Shown in pieces: positions 27,839 to 40,881 of a stretch of 64,000 bases of DNA. Both the position numbers and the translations under genes were made by a program. Numbering within the stretch: position 1 is the stretch's first letter; every line of letters starts with the position of its first letter. Below the pieces are notes generated by a model. That model had not been told where the DNA came from, did not search any database, and saw only the letters and a list, made by a program, of their open reading frames with translations. The stretch comes from Gammaproteobacteria bacterium (GTDB taxonomy: Bacteria; Pseudomonadota; Gammaproteobacteria; Eutrophobiales; Eutrophobiaceae): the NCBI GenBank assembly GCA_021773215.1, contig JAJFKM010000017.1, positions 44,734 to 108,733 of the forward strand. Direction: 5' to 3'.

Positions 27839-29182
27839 TTATTTGCCAATACAGAATTTCGAAAACACTGCACCTAGGACATCATCACTAGTCGTCTTCC
27901 CTGTTAAATCATCAAAGCCGGATAAACATTGCCTTAAAGATTCAGCCTGCACTTCTAGACCTGCGCCATTTGCTATATCAGATAATACACTTTTTAATCC
28001 ATTGCTTATTCTATGAAGATCTTCAAGGTGACGCTGTCGCGAAAAAATCAAATCTTCTTCATTTTCAGCTATATCAAGATGCTGATATATTGCCTCAAGC
28101 AGTTTATCCATCCCGACACTCGTTTTTACAGAGACATAAACTTCGTTTTCTGAATTTTCAAAATTAGTTTCATCGCAAAGATCAATTTTGTTTCTCACAA
28201 CAATAATCCTTGCGCCCGGGCTTATGTGTTCAAACAAGTCAACATTTATGCTTGCCTCATCAAGAGTATTGTCATGCACACAAAGAACTATGTCTGCTAT
28301 AGCTAATGTTTTACGCGCCCGATCTACTCCTGCCTGCTCTACTTTGTCCTCAGTATTGCGAATACCTGCTGTATCAAATAACGTCACCGCATAATCACCA
28401 AGCAACACCTTTTCTTTTATTACATCTCTTGTGGTCCCTGGAGTAGTTGAAACTATCGCTGAATCGAAACCAGACAGGTAATTTAAAACACTAGACTTTC
28501 CTGCATTAGGCCTGCCAGCGATAACAATGGATGGGTTCTGATCAAGTACACGGCCAGCTTCGGCCTTTGAAATTAAATCATTCAACACATCTAGACACTC
28601 TTGAACCTCTCTTGATGCTGGCAGCGTATCAACAACAACATCTTCTTCTTCCGGAAAATCTAGTGCTGCTTCGATTAAGGCCTTGGCATTAAAAACACGC
28701 TCTCTTAATTCTTTAATGCTGTCTGAGAAAACGCCACTTAATGACTGCATAGCGCTGCGTGCAGCTTTTTTAGAATTACTGTCAATTAGATCAGCGATTG
28801 CTTCAGCTTGAAGCAAATCGATTTTATCGTTTATAAATGCCCTCTCTGTGAACTCTCCAGGCAAAGCGAGCCTCGCTCCCAAGGATAGAATCTCTTCCAA
28901 CAATATGCCCAAGATAATACGACTTCCATGCGCATGACATTCCATAACATCTTCACCGGTATATGAAGCCGGCGCTTCAAAGTACAGGGCTATGCCTTTA
29001 TCTATTATCTTTTGATCAGAAGATTTGAATGATACAAATTGCGCTAAACGCGCTTTTGGAGAGAAGCCCGTTAAGGCCTTAAAAATTTCTTTGGTTTTAT
29101 TTCCTGAAACACGGACGATGCCTATTCCACCGCGCCCCGAAGGTGTAGCAATCGCTGTTATCGTGTCGCTGTTTTTAGGCAT
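27839..29182 (-). CDS. mnmE: tRNA uridine-5-carboxymethylaminomethyl modification GTPase MnmE
   Basis: 447 residues: N-terminal tetrahydrofolate-binding domain (TITAIATPSGRGGIGIVRVSG), helical domain, inserted G domain with P-loop GRPNAGKSSVLNYL, DTAGIR and NKID, and the invariant C-terminal CIGK. With MnmG it makes the cmnm5 modification at U34 of several tRNAs. MnmG, usually nearby in origin regions, is not in the window; LPS genes occupy that side instead. It is transcribed with yidC upstream (21-base gap). Confidence 0.96.
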   Translation of the reverse strand: MPKNSDTITAIATPSGRGGIGIVRVSGNKTKEIFKALTGFSPKARLAQFVSFKSSDQKIIDKGIALYFEAPASYTGEDVMECHAHGSRIILGILLEEILSLGARLALPGEFTERAFINDKIDLLQAEAIADLIDSNSKKAARSAMQSLSGVFSDSIKELRERVFNAKALIEAALDFPEEEDVVVDTLPASREVQECLDVLNDLISKAEAGRVLDQNPSIVIAGRPNAGKSSVLNYLSGFDSAIVSTTPGTTRDVIKEKVLLGDYAVTLFDTAGIRNTEDKVEQAGVDRARKTLAIADIVLCVHDNTLDEASINVDLFEHISPGARIIVVRNKIDLCDETNFENSENEVYVSVKTSVGMDKLLEAIYQHLDIAENEEDLIFSRQRHLEDLHRISNGLKSVLSDIANGAGLEVQAESLRQCLSGFDDLTGKTTSDDVLGAVFSKFCIGK

Positions 29183-29203
29183 AGCGCAAACCGCTCAACC
29201 ACA

Positions 29204-30868
29204 TTATTTATTAGGAGCTGCATTCTCAATGTTACGGGTAATCATCCACTGCTGTGCGATGGAAAGCGTATTATTAACCACCCAATACAAAACCAAGCCT
29301 GAAGGAAAGAACGCAAAGAAAACCGTGAACACGACTGGCAACACAGACATTACTTTGGCCTGTACCGGATCCATTGGTGCAGGATTTAATTTTTGTTGGA
29401 TGAACATGGTTATACCCATCAACAATGGCAAAACAAAATACGGATCCGGTATTGAAAGATCGTGTATCCAAAGAATAAAATCTGCCTGCCTTAATTCAAC
29501 GCTTTCCAATAACACCCAATATAAAGAAATAAATACCGGTATTTGAATCAAAATTGGAAAACACCCACCCAATGGATTGATCTTTTCTTCCTTATAGATG
29601 TCCATCATGGCTTTATTAAGCCTTGCCCGGTCATCTTTGTATCGATCTTTTATCGACAATAAACGCGGCTGGACTCTGCGCATGTTAGCCATAGAGCGAT
29701 AACCTGCAGCGGATAGTTTATAAAAACATATCTTTAGAAAAAGCGTGACCAGGATAATTGCCCAACCCCAGTTATTGGTAAAACCATGAATATAATCCAG
29801 GACCCAATAGAGTGGTTTTGCGAGAAACCAGAAAATACCAAAATCAACGGTTAAATTAAGTCCTTCTGCTACCTGCTCCAATTGTTTTTGAAGTTTTGGA
29901 CCAAAGAAAACACGATGACCCAGGGTTTCAGTATTATTAGCAGCTATTGTTTTTGAGGGACTTATTGCACCGATAACATAACTGCTATTTTCCGGGTTTA
30001 GGGTGTAATAGTGATACTGCTCTTCTTGTGAAGCTGGAATCAATGCTGTTATAAAATAATGTTGGAGCATGGCGACCCAACCATTAGTAATATCTATAGA
30101 CAATTTATCATCTTCAATATCACCAAAATCTATTTTTTCATAACGCTTTTCAGGAGAAGAAATAACCGCACCAGTATAGGTATAGATAAAACGCGAGCCT
30201 TTTTCTTTTGGTTCAGTACGATTTATCTGACCATAAAGGCTGCCAGTCCAGTCAGCGCCGGTTCCATTTTGAATTTCATAATTTATCTCAGCAACATATT
30301 GGCCTTTGTAAAAAGTAAACGTCTTTATAACCTTTAAGCCACTTTCTGATTCCCAGTAAAACGGGACGGAAACGCTATCATTGCCAGCTAAAGTGTAACT
30401 GTTGTTTTCTGCTGTAAAGACCGTTTTATGATTAGCAACATCATTTTTGCCAAGCAAGCCGCCCTGAACGATATAAAAATGTTCGTTATCATTGTCTAGC
30501 AATACAACTTTTTCATCTTGTTGTTTTTTGGAAAGAGGGTAATTTAATAACTCTAGGTGCTGGATTGTGCCGCCGCGTGTATTGATCTCAAGATCCAGAA
30601 GGTCTGTTTTTACATGAACGACTTCTCCACTTAGTAAGCCTTGAGAGTTCTTTTCGACCGCCAGTGAAGGGACTTCGCTTTTTGAAGCAGACGACGGCGC
30701 TGTGGGCAAATCTTCTACGCCTGTAGCCGTTGCTGATTCTAGAATTTGTTCTTGGCTGCTTGCCTCTGACTGAACAGATATATCACCGTAATCCTCATGC
30801 CAGGATTGCCAGATCATGGTAAGCACTAAACCTAGTGCTATTAATAAAATAAAACGTGTCGTTTCCAT
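29204..30868 (-). CDS. yidC: Membrane protein insertase YidC
   Basis: 554 residues. An N-terminal membrane helix (TRFILLIALGLVLTMIWQSW) precedes a large periplasmic domain (~60-330) and the conserved five-helix insertase core (FTNNWGWAIILVTLFLKICFY, GGCFPILIQIPVFISLYWVL, LYWVVNNTLSIAQQWMI). It inserts and folds inner-membrane proteins with or without SecYEG. Its start overlaps the yidD stop by one base. Complete length for a gammaproteobacterial form. Confidence 0.96.
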   Translation of the reverse strand: METTRFILLIALGLVLTMIWQSWHEDYGDISVQSEASSQEQILESATATGVEDLPTAPSSASKSEVPSLAVEKNSQGLLSGEVVHVKTDLLDLEINTRGGTIQHLELLNYPLSKKQQDEKVVLLDNDNEHFYIVQGGLLGKNDVANHKTVFTAENNSYTLAGNDSVSVPFYWESESGLKVIKTFTFYKGQYVAEINYEIQNGTGADWTGSLYGQINRTEPKEKGSRFIYTYTGAVISSPEKRYEKIDFGDIEDDKLSIDITNGWVAMLQHYFITALIPASQEEQYHYYTLNPENSSYVIGAISPSKTIAANNTETLGHRVFFGPKLQKQLEQVAEGLNLTVDFGIFWFLAKPLYWVLDYIHGFTNNWGWAIILVTLFLKICFYKLSAAGYRSMANMRRVQPRLLSIKDRYKDDRARLNKAMMDIYKEEKINPLGGCFPILIQIPVFISLYWVLLESVELRQADFILWIHDLSIPDPYFVLPLLMGITMFIQQKLNPAPMDPVQAKVMSVLPVVFTVFFAFFPSGLVLYWVVNNTLSIAQQWMITRNIENAAPNK

Positions 30869-31116
30869 TAATTATTCTTCATTATTTTTTGAGGCACGGG
30901 ATCAAAGCCACCTTCATGAAACGGATGGCAGCGACAAATTCTTCGAGCGCCTAAAACAAGACCTTTTAGGGCGCCATGTTCTACAACAGCACAGGCCATA
31001 TATTCTGAACAAGTTGGGTAAAACCGACAACAAGGGACGCTGTAGGGGCTTATATATCGTTGATAAACAGTAATAAGCTTTATTAAAACATGCTTCATTT
31101 GCTCATTCTTTCCCAA
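30868..31116 (-). CDS. yidD: Membrane protein insertion efficiency factor YidD
   Basis: 82 residues with the family core [20 protein letters not shown] and [12 protein letters not shown] and an N-terminal amphipathic region. It probably associates with the inner membrane and helps YidC-dependent insertion. It lies between rnpA (22-base overlap) and yidC (one-base overlap), the standard order. Confidence 0.94.
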   Translation of the reverse strand: MGKNEQMKHVLIKLITVYQRYISPYSVPCCRFYPTCSEYMACAVVEHGALKGLVLGARRICRCHPFHEGGFDPVPQKIMKNN

Positions 31117-31442
31117 TGTTTAACAAGCTCTGATTCAATCGTCTTGCTTTTACAATTGACAGCGCCTTTAACAACGACGACGACATCCTTTCCTTCAAGC
31201 TGTTTTTGTCTTAAGCGAAAACTTTCTCTAATGATTCTTTTTAACTTATTTCGATCAACAGACCTAGATATATGTTTCTTCGGTACAGCCAAGCCTAAAC
31301 GCGCTTGATTAAGATCGTTTTGTCTGGCCAGAAACAAGAATGATTTATCGCTGGAACGCTGCTTTGAAGAAAACACAAGTTTGAATTCTTCCGGGCGTTT
31401 TAATCTGTTGCAAGCTCGAAAACCACCTTCGAAAGAAGACAC
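31095..31442 (-). CDS. rnpA: Ribonuclease P protein component
   Basis: 115 residues, start [54 protein letters not shown] (the RNR motif region that binds the RNA) and VVVVKGA are diagnostic. It assists the catalytic RNA in removing tRNA 5' leaders. It lies 12 bases downstream of rpmH and overlaps yidD by 22 bases. Confidence 0.95.
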   Translation of the reverse strand: MSSFEGGFRACNRLKRPEEFKLVFSSKQRSSDKSFLFLARQNDLNQARLGLAVPKKHISRSVDRNKLKRIIRESFRLRQKQLEGKDVVVVVKGAVNCKSKTIESELVKHWERMSK

Positions 31443-31454
31443 TCTTTACAAGAA

Positions 31455-31589
31455 CTACGCTGAAAGCCTTTTTCTGCCCTTGCTTCGTCGCGCCTTGATG
31501 ATCAATCTTCCCGAACGACTTTGCATGCGTGCACGAAAGCCATGGTTTCTTTTTCGCTTAATTTTACTTGGTTGGAACGTTCGTTTCAT
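31455..31589 (-). CDS. rpmH: 50S ribosomal protein L34
   Basis: This 44-residue frame is short but unmistakable: it starts [20 protein letters not shown] and ends [11 protein letters not shown]. It is strongly basic, as expected. First gene of the leftward rpmH-rnpA-yidD-yidC-mnmE operon and the left flank of the origin region; the start-to-start distance to dnaA is 184 bases. Confidence 0.97.
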   Translation of the reverse strand: MKRTFQPSKIKRKRNHGFRARMQSRSGRLIIKARRSKGRKRLSA

Positions 31590-31636
31590 ATACTCATGCC
31601 TTCGATTACTTTGTGGCGCTATTTAAAAGGGCGCAT

Positions 31637-31666
31637 ATGTTACTGTTACAACTATAAATAAGTCAA
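31637..31666 (-). promoter_or_regulatory. Candidate promoter of the rpmH operon
   Basis: On the minus strand TTGACT (31666-31661) and TAACAT (31642-31637) are separated by 18 bases, about 50 bases upstream of rpmH. The -35 box is one base from consensus and the -10 box two. Suggestive only. Confidence 0.35.
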
Positions 31667-31698
31667 TTACAACCTGCATATCATCATAAATTTGTTCT

Positions 31699-31707
31699 TG
31701 TGGATAA
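31699..31707 (-). promoter_or_regulatory. DnaA box in the rpmH-dnaA gap
   Basis: An exact TTATCCACA on the minus strand, 67 bases upstream of the dnaA start. It may serve dnaA autoregulation, origin function or both. Confidence 0.7.
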
Positions 31708-31773
31708 CTATTTTAATCAGGTATACACTTCATCACTTCTCTTCATTAGCAGAAATTCATCGAGGATTTATTA

Positions 31774-33132
31774 GTGGGAATTTCCCCATGGAAACGTTGC
31801 CTAGAGCGGCTTGAGGGTGAATTATCACCTCAACAATTCAACACTTGGATACGACCATTACACGCTATTGAAAGCGATAATGCCGTACACCTGCTCGCAC
31901 CCAATAGATTTGTGCTCGACTGGATAAGTGAGCGCTACCTAACACGAATTGAAGAATTATTATCAGCGGAACAGGTGCCCGGTGAACACGTTTCGGTGAA
32001 ACTTGAAATTGGCAGTCGTAACAATAATGAAGTCCAATCTAGACGTAAAAAACTAAACACGCCGGATACAGAAACTTTTGTTGATAAATCTCAAACAAAA
32101 CCGGCTAAACATTCCAGCAACTTAAATTCTTATTTTACTTTTAATAACTTTGTAGAAGGCAAATCCAATCAGCTCGCCAGAGCAGCCTCGATCCAGGTTT
32201 CTGAAAACCCCGGAAGCGCATATAACCCTTTATTCATTTATGGTGGCGTTGGCTTAGGCAAAACACATTTAATGCACGCTGTTGGTGCCGCCATCTTGGA
32301 GCAGAAACCTAGCGCTAATATCGCCTACCTACACTCTGAAAGATTTGTTGCCGACATGGTAAGAGCTTTACAGCACAATGCTATTAACGAATTTAAGCGG
32401 CATTACCGCTCCTTAGATGCGTTACTAATTGATGATATCCAGTTTTTTGCTAAAAAAGAACGTTCTCAAGAAGAGTTCTTTCATACCTTTAACGCCCTGC
32501 TCGAAGGACAACATCAAATTGTTTTGACATGCGACCGATACCCAAAAGAAGTTAACGGACTAGAAGAGCGGCTGAAGTCTCGTTTCGGCTGGGGTCTTAC
32601 GGTGGCAATAGAACCACCCGAACTTGAAACTCGTGTTGCTATTATTCGTAAAAAAGCTCTAATCGTTCAAAAAGAGATACCTGATGAAGTATCTTTTTTC
32701 ATCGCAAAGCGATTTCGTTCAAACGTGCGTGAGCTTGAAGGGGCACTAAATCGTGTCATTGCAAATTCTAATCTAACAGGAAAACCCATCACTCTAGAAT
32801 TCACACAGTCTTCTTTGAGAGACTTGCTTATCATTCAAGACAAACAAGTAACCATGGAAAACATACAAAAAACGACCGCTGAGTACTACAAAATTAGGGT
32901 GGCTGATTTATTATCTAAACGGCGCAACAGATCAATAGCCAGACCGAGGCAGGTTGCAATGGCTATATCAAAAGAATTAACAAACCACAGCCTACCTGAA
33001 ATAGGAGATGCGTTTGGTGGGCGTGACCACACCACTGTGTTGCATGCCTGCAGAAAGATACAAGAATTAAGAAAAACAGAACATAGAATTGAAGAAGATT
33101 ATGTGAACCTAACAAACACCTTAACAAGTTGA
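31774..33132 (+). CDS. dnaA: Chromosomal replication initiator protein DnaA
   Basis: 452 residues, start GTG. All four domains: N-terminal oligomerisation domain I ([21 protein letters not shown]), a short linker, AAA+ domain III with Walker [14 protein letters not shown] and Walker [11 protein letters not shown], and domain IV with the DnaA-box-binding helix [15 protein letters not shown]. It opens the origin and represses its own promoter; DnaA boxes lie on both sides of the gene. It starts the rightward dnaA-dnaN-recF-gyrB block. Confidence 0.97.
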   Translation: MGISPWKRCLERLEGELSPQQFNTWIRPLHAIESDNAVHLLAPNRFVLDWISERYLTRIEELLSAEQVPGEHVSVKLEIGSRNNNEVQSRRKKLNTPDTETFVDKSQTKPAKHSSNLNSYFTFNNFVEGKSNQLARAASIQVSENPGSAYNPLFIYGGVGLGKTHLMHAVGAAILEQKPSANIAYLHSERFVADMVRALQHNAINEFKRHYRSLDALLIDDIQFFAKKERSQEEFFHTFNALLEGQHQIVLTCDRYPKEVNGLEERLKSRFGWGLTVAIEPPELETRVAIIRKKALIVQKEIPDEVSFFIAKRFRSNVRELEGALNRVIANSNLTGKPITLEFTQSSLRDLLIIQDKQVTMENIQKTTAEYYKIRVADLLSKRRNRSIARPRQVAMAISKELTNHSLPEIGDAFGGRDHTTVLHACRKIQELRKTEHRIEEDYVNLTNTLTS

Positions 33133-33321
33133 AGATGAACTGTGGATAAGCTGATAAAAAAATTTATTTTCTAAACAATCAACATTTTACTAACAAAAAC
33201 AAATACTTTATTAACAATTTATAAGTAGATCATAAAACAATGTAAATAATTGATTTAATTGGATAAATAAGTTTGTTAACATATTTTAAATTTACTAGTA
33301 GTAACAATAATAGGTATATAT
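33133..33321. other. Candidate oriC / DNA-unwinding region between dnaA and dnaN
   Basis: A strikingly AT-rich 189-bp gap with an exact DnaA box (TGTGGATAA on the plus strand, 33141-33149) at its left end, a relaxed box-like ATTGGATAA near 33260-33268, and A/T runs suited to strand opening. Transcription of the flanking blocks diverges from this neighbourhood, as at gammaproteobacterial origins such as that of Pseudomonas. Only one perfect box is seen, so the functional origin may also include the rpmH-dnaA gap. Confidence 0.55.
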
Positions 33322-34422
33322 ATGAAATTTAATATAAATAGAGATGCACTACTTCCTGTATTACAGACTGTTAGTGGTGTTGTAGATCGTCGTCAAACTC
33401 TACCTATCCTTTCAAATATATTGCTAAACATAGAAGCTGGTTCGCTAACAATTACCGCAACGGATATGGAAGTAGAGCTTATAGTTGCTATGGATGTGCA
33501 GTTAGAGCAAACAGGGGAGTTAACATTACCCGCTAGAAAACTATTAGATATATGTCGCGCATTACCACAAGAAGCAAAACTTCAATTTGAAGTAAAAAAT
33601 GATCGAGTCCTTATAAAGTCAGGGAAAAGTCGTTTTACTCTTGCTTCATTACCCGCCCAAGAATACCCCGTTATTGATATCACCGAAAACGTGACTAGCT
33701 TTAACATAAAACAAAAGAATCTCGAAAAATTATTAGAAAACACTCAATTTGCAATGGCGCAACAGGATGTGCGTTATTACTTAAACGGATTACTTCTGGA
33801 AATTTCTAACAATAAAATTAGAGCAGTTGCTACAGACGGACATCGCTTAGCTTTAGATGAAGCAGAAATACAACTTGAGACGGAAGAACCAATACAAATA
33901 ATCGTTCCAAGAAAAGGCATTACTGAATTAACCCGCTTGCTTCAAGATAATGATAGTGAAATAGAAATTCAAATAAGCACAAATCATATTCGAGTTAAAA
34001 ATGAAAATTCATGTTTTACCAGCAAACTAATAGACGGCCGCTTTCCTGATTACCAACGGGTAATTCCTGAACTAAGCGAAACACCGGTACTAGCGAATAG
34101 AGAAGAGCTAAGAAACAGCCTGACCCGCGCATCCATTCTTTCCAACGAAAAATATCGCGGCGTTAGGATAATCTTTGATTCAAATAGCTTACGAGCACTG
34201 GCACATAACCCAGAACAAGAAGAGGCGGAAGAGGAGTTAGAGGTCGATTACAGTGGCACCGAAATAGAAATTGGTTTTAATGTTTCTTATTTACTAGATA
34301 CCTTATCAATCATTAAAAGTGAGAAGGTGAGATTAAGCGTTCTTGATCCAAACAGCAGTTGTTTATTATTGCCTGAAGATGATTCAAGCTGCCAGTATGT
34401 TGTGATGCCGATGCGGCTCTAA
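33322..34422 (+). CDS. dnaN: DNA polymerase III beta subunit (sliding clamp)
   Basis: 366 residues, the normal length, with the three repeated clamp domains. Landmarks are RDALLPVLQTVSGVVDRRQTLPILSN at the N terminus, YYLNGLLLEI and AVATDGHRLAL in the second domain, and the C-terminal YVVMPMRL, which forms the rim of the partner-binding pocket. It encircles DNA and tethers polymerases. The next gene, recF, starts 3 bases after its stop. Confidence 0.97.
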   Translation: MKFNINRDALLPVLQTVSGVVDRRQTLPILSNILLNIEAGSLTITATDMEVELIVAMDVQLEQTGELTLPARKLLDICRALPQEAKLQFEVKNDRVLIKSGKSRFTLASLPAQEYPVIDITENVTSFNIKQKNLEKLLENTQFAMAQQDVRYYLNGLLLEISNNKIRAVATDGHRLALDEAEIQLETEEPIQIIVPRKGITELTRLLQDNDSEIEIQISTNHIRVKNENSCFTSKLIDGRFPDYQRVIPELSETPVLANREELRNSLTRASILSNEKYRGVRIIFDSNSLRALAHNPEQEEAEEELEVDYSGTEIEIGFNVSYLLDTLSIIKSEKVRLSVLDPNSSCLLLPEDDSSCQYVVMPMRL

Positions 34423-34425
34423 TCA

Positions 34426-35511
34426 ATGCTCTATATTGAACAGCTTAATGCCTGCTCAATTCGCAACCTCGGTGAATTTAGTATAGAACCAAGTCAAAAA
34501 CTTAATTTCTTTTATGGCCCAAACGCGAGCGGAAAAACGTCCATTCTGGAAAGTATTTACCTGTTGTCACGAATAAAGTCATTCAGAAGCAAGAGGATAA
34601 ACGACGTTATTAGCCGTGGGGAGACTAAGCTTCAAGTTTATGCCCGAGGGAAAACACAAGGAAACGCTTTTTCTGTCGGAGTAGAAAAAGGCCATGGCAT
34701 CACTAAAATAAAGTTTGACGGAGAATCGATACAAACAGCATCAGAACAAGCAAAATTATTACCCGTATATATATTAACTCCCGATCATCATATTTTATTT
34801 ACCGGCACCCCGAAAGATCGTCGGCATTGGTTAGATTGGTCTTTGTTTCACGTGGAACCAAAATATATGGTTGTTTGGAAAGGTTATCATCGTGCTTTAC
34901 GACACAGGAACGCGCTTCTTAAGACAGAGCGTCGGGCAAACCCTTCAGAAATTTCAGGCTGGGAAATGTTGATGGGCGAAGAAGCGGTAAAGATTGACGG
35001 TATGAGGAACAGGTATATTTCCGATTTAAATAAACTATTAAATGAAAAACATGCTCCACACGTACTGTCTGGCGCGGTAAAGATTAATTATTTAAATGAA
35101 AACTACGCCGGACAAACCCTGCCTGATTTGCTGGCGGCAGGTAGAAATGAAGATGAAAAAAGAGGGTATACGAATTTGGGACCACACCGAGCGGATATTT
35201 CGTTTAGTTATGAAGATTATAATGTTGCTAAACATTTGTCTCGTGGACAATCTAAGCTTTTTAGCGCCGCTCTTGTTTCATCACAAGTAGATAAATTAAA
35301 AGAACTAGGCAAAGACGCTATGGTATTGGTCGATGACCTTGGTGCTGAACTCGATCAGGAGTCTTCGAGGAAAATGCTGAGTTTATTGCTAGCAAATAAT
35401 ACACAAACCTTTGTTTCATCATTGAGTCGCCCGGAGTGGGTAGGACAAGAAAACGAACTTAATAGTATGTTTCACGTGGAACACGGAAAGATACAGAAAA
35501 TGCTAGAATAG
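34426..35511 (+). CDS. recF: DNA replication and repair protein RecF
   Basis: 361 residues. SMC-like ATPase: Walker A GPNASGKTSILESIYLLS, the signature LSRGQSKLFSAAL and Walker B MVLVDDLGAELD. It loads RecA at gaps through RecOR. Two short segments, LFHVEP and MFHVEH, are encoded by 16-mers that match the ParB-binding parS consensus (34844-34859, 35468-35483). It follows dnaN at 3 bases and precedes gyrB at 24 bases. Confidence 0.95.
   Translation: MLYIEQLNACSIRNLGEFSIEPSQKLNFFYGPNASGKTSILESIYLLSRIKSFRSKRINDVISRGETKLQVYARGKTQGNAFSVGVEKGHGITKIKFDGESIQTASEQAKLLPVYILTPDHHILFTGTPKDRRHWLDWSLFHVEPKYMVVWKGYHRALRHRNALLKTERRANPSEISGWEMLMGEEAVKIDGMRNRYISDLNKLLNEKHAPHVLSGAVKINYLNENYAGQTLPDLLAAGRNEDEKRGYTNLGPHRADISFSYEDYNVAKHLSRGQSKLFSAALVSSQVDKLKELGKDAMVLVDDLGAELDQESSRKMLSLLLANNTQTFVSSLSRPEWVGQENELNSMFHVEHGKIQKMLE
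34844..34859. other. parS-like ParB binding site 1 (inside recF)
   Basis: TGTTTCACGTGGAACC matches the parS consensus TGTTnCACGTGnAACA at all fixed positions except the last. It encodes the conserved RecF stretch LFHVEP, so protein constraint contributes. Confidence 0.6.
35468..35483. other. parS-like ParB binding site 2 (inside recF)
   Basis: TGTTTCACGTGGAACA matches every fixed position of the parS consensus, including the CACGTG core. It lies at the recF 3' end, 609 bases from the last base of site 1, and about 2.2 kb from the dnaA-dnaN gap, where origin-proximal parS sites are expected. Confidence 0.72.
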
Positions 35512-35526
35512 CCCGATTGTTAATGA

Positions 35527-38609
<3,083 letters not shown>

Positions 38610-38737
38610 GCTGATTTGTTAACCTAAATTAAAATAAAAAGTTTACAATAAATTTCTAAACGTTATTGTTGCACGTTCTCGCTTTTGTGTTGAGTGTTTA
38701 AAAAGCTTAGAAGACTAATGAAACGGACAAGTTATTT

Positions 38738-39697
38738 ATGAACCAGAGTATAAAAATTAAAAAAGATTGGACCAAAGCCGAAGTTATTTCACTAATGACA
38801 AAACCATTTAATGACCTAATTTTTCTAGCACAACAAGTTCATCGGGAGAATTTCGATCCTAATATTGTTCAATTAAGCACTTTGATGAATATTAAAACCG
38901 GCGGTTGTCCGGAAGATTGTGCCTATTGCCCTCAAAGCGCGCATTATGATGCGGGCGTTAATGCAGAAAAATTACTTGAAGTAGACGCTGTTCTTGAGCA
39001 GGCAAAAGCGGCAAAAGAAAGTGGAGCGACACGTTTTTGTATGGGTGCAGCATGGAGGCAACCAAAGCAACGCGATTTGGAAAAAGTGATTACCATGGTC
39101 GAGGCGGTTAAGAAAACGGGTATGGAAACATGTGTAACTCTTGGCATGTTGGAAAAAGGCCAGGCGCAAGAACTAAAATCGGCAGGCCTAGATTACTATA
39201 ATCACAATCTTGATAGCTCACCGGAATTTTATTCAAAAATAATTAGCACTCGAGATTATCAGGAGCGCTTAGATACTATTGAACATGTTAGAGCCGCTGG
39301 TATCAATGTGTGTTGTGGTGGAATTATCGGTATGGGCGAAGAAGAAAATGACCGTGCTGGTTTATTGATGAGTTTGGCTAATATGGATGTACAGCCAGAA
39401 AGTGTTCCCATAAACATGTTGGTGCAAGTTGAAGGAACACCTTTAGATAAAACAGAAGATGTTGACCCTATAGATTTTGTGCGAGTTATTGCTAGTGCAA
39501 GAATAATGATGCCCGCTTCATACGTGCGCTTATCTGCTGGGCGAAGTGAAATGACGCAAGAGATGCAGGCTTTGTGTTTATTAGCTGGAGCCAACTCTAT
39601 TTTTTATGGAGAAAAACTACTTACTACTAATAATCCACAATTAGTAGAAGATCAAAAATTGTTTGAGCGTTTAGGCGTTCAATCAAGTCAACATTAA
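38738..39697 (+). CDS. bioB: Biotin synthase
   Basis: 319-residue radical SAM enzyme. The [4Fe-4S] cluster Cys residues are Cys57, Cys61 and Cys64 in [23 protein letters not shown] and the auxiliary-cluster region [12 protein letters not shown] are typical of BioB. It inserts sulfur into dethiobiotin, the last step of biotin synthesis. It starts a bioB-F-H-C-D run; the gap upstream probably holds a promoter shared with or facing comF. Confidence 0.96.
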   Translation: MNQSIKIKKDWTKAEVISLMTKPFNDLIFLAQQVHRENFDPNIVQLSTLMNIKTGGCPEDCAYCPQSAHYDAGVNAEKLLEVDAVLEQAKAAKESGATRFCMGAAWRQPKQRDLEKVITMVEAVKKTGMETCVTLGMLEKGQAQELKSAGLDYYNHNLDSSPEFYSKIISTRDYQERLDTIEHVRAAGINVCCGGIIGMGEEENDRAGLLMSLANMDVQPESVPINMLVQVEGTPLDKTEDVDPIDFVRVIASARIMMPASYVRLSAGRSEMTQEMQALCLLAGANSIFYGEKLLTTNNPQLVEDQKLFERLGVQSSQH

Positions 39698-39729
39698 CCT
39701 GTGTATTATAATTATCGTTGTAAAATAAA

Positions 39730-40881
39730 GTGGATCTTGTTGGTGAAATAAATAATCGCAAGCGTGATGGCTTGTATAGAACCAGGAGGACCATAAGTTC
39801 TGCTCAAGGGCCTGTAGTTTTAATTAACGATAAAGAGTATTTAAACTTTAGTAGTAATGATTATTTAGGTTTAGCTAACAGCGATATTTTAAAGGCGGTG
39901 ATGGTTGAGGCGGTTAACGAGTATGGTCTGGGCTCTGGTTCATCACAATTAGTGATGGGTCATTCTGTTGCACACCAGTTGCTCGAATATAAGCTGGCAG
40001 AATTTTTAAACAGAGACGCTGCATTAGTTTTTAGTTCAGGCTATATGGCAAATCTTGCGATAGCTTCTGTATTAATTGATTCAAATACAATTATTTTACA
40101 AGACAAACTCAATCATGCCTCACTAATAGATGCCGGCCGATTATCTAACGGAAAGCTTGTTCGTTATCGTCATAGTGATATAGACCATCTCAAAACATTA
40201 TTAGAAAAATATAAACTAAATAACTTAGTGGTGATGACGGACGGCGTGTTTAGCATGGATGGTGATTTTGCACCCGTTGCTGAAATAGTAAGTTTATGTA
40301 AAACGTATAATGCAGTTTTAATAATAGATGATGCCCATGGGCTTGGGGTGTTGGGTGATACAGGGGCTGGTCTATTGGAGCTAGAAAACCTAGATCAATC
40401 TCAAGTGCCATTATTGATTGGAACATTCGGCAAATCTTTTGGTGGATGTGGTGCTTTTGTTTCGGGTAGTGCGATATTTGTTGATGCATTTATTCAAAAG
40501 GCAAGAACCTACATTTATACTACAGCGATGTTGCCTTCTATAGCGGCAGCAATGACACAAGCTGTCGAGGTGGTAGCTAATGCCGACGAACATCGAAAAA
40601 ATCTTTGCAGCTTAGTTGAGTTGTTTAAAGAGTTAATGCGAGAGGAAAATTTAGATGCAAGCGTATCCAGTTCCCACATACAGCCTTTTATAGTTGGTAG
40701 TGCAGATGAAACCTTAGAGTTAAGTGATGCGCTATTTCAAAATAATATTTTAGCTGCAGCAATACGCCCGCCAACAGTTCCTAAAAATACTTCCCGGTTA
40801 AGATTGAGTTTCACAGCTGCTCACAATAAGAAACAGATTGCGTGTCTTGTGCAGGAAATAAAAAATAATTTAAATGAGTAA
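39730..40881 (+). CDS. bioF: 8-amino-7-oxononanoate synthase
   Basis: 383 residues, start GTG (39730). Alpha-oxoamine synthase motifs: FSSNDYLGLANS, GSGSSQLVMGH, DDAHGLGVLGDTGAG and the PLP lysine region LLIGTFGKSFGGCGAF. It condenses pimeloyl-ACP with alanine. The stop overlaps the bioH start by eight bases. Confidence 0.95.
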   Translation: MDLVGEINNRKRDGLYRTRRTISSAQGPVVLINDKEYLNFSSNDYLGLANSDILKAVMVEAVNEYGLGSGSSQLVMGHSVAHQLLEYKLAEFLNRDAALVFSSGYMANLAIASVLIDSNTIILQDKLNHASLIDAGRLSNGKLVRYRHSDIDHLKTLLEKYKLNNLVVMTDGVFSMDGDFAPVAEIVSLCKTYNAVLIIDDAHGLGVLGDTGAGLLELENLDQSQVPLLIGTFGKSFGGCGAFVSGSAIFVDAFIQKARTYIYTTAMLPSIAAAMTQAVEVVANADEHRKNLCSLVELFKELMREENLDASVSSSHIQPFIVGSADETLELSDALFQNNILAAAIRPPTVPKNTSRLRLSFTAAHNKKQIACLVQEIKNNLNE

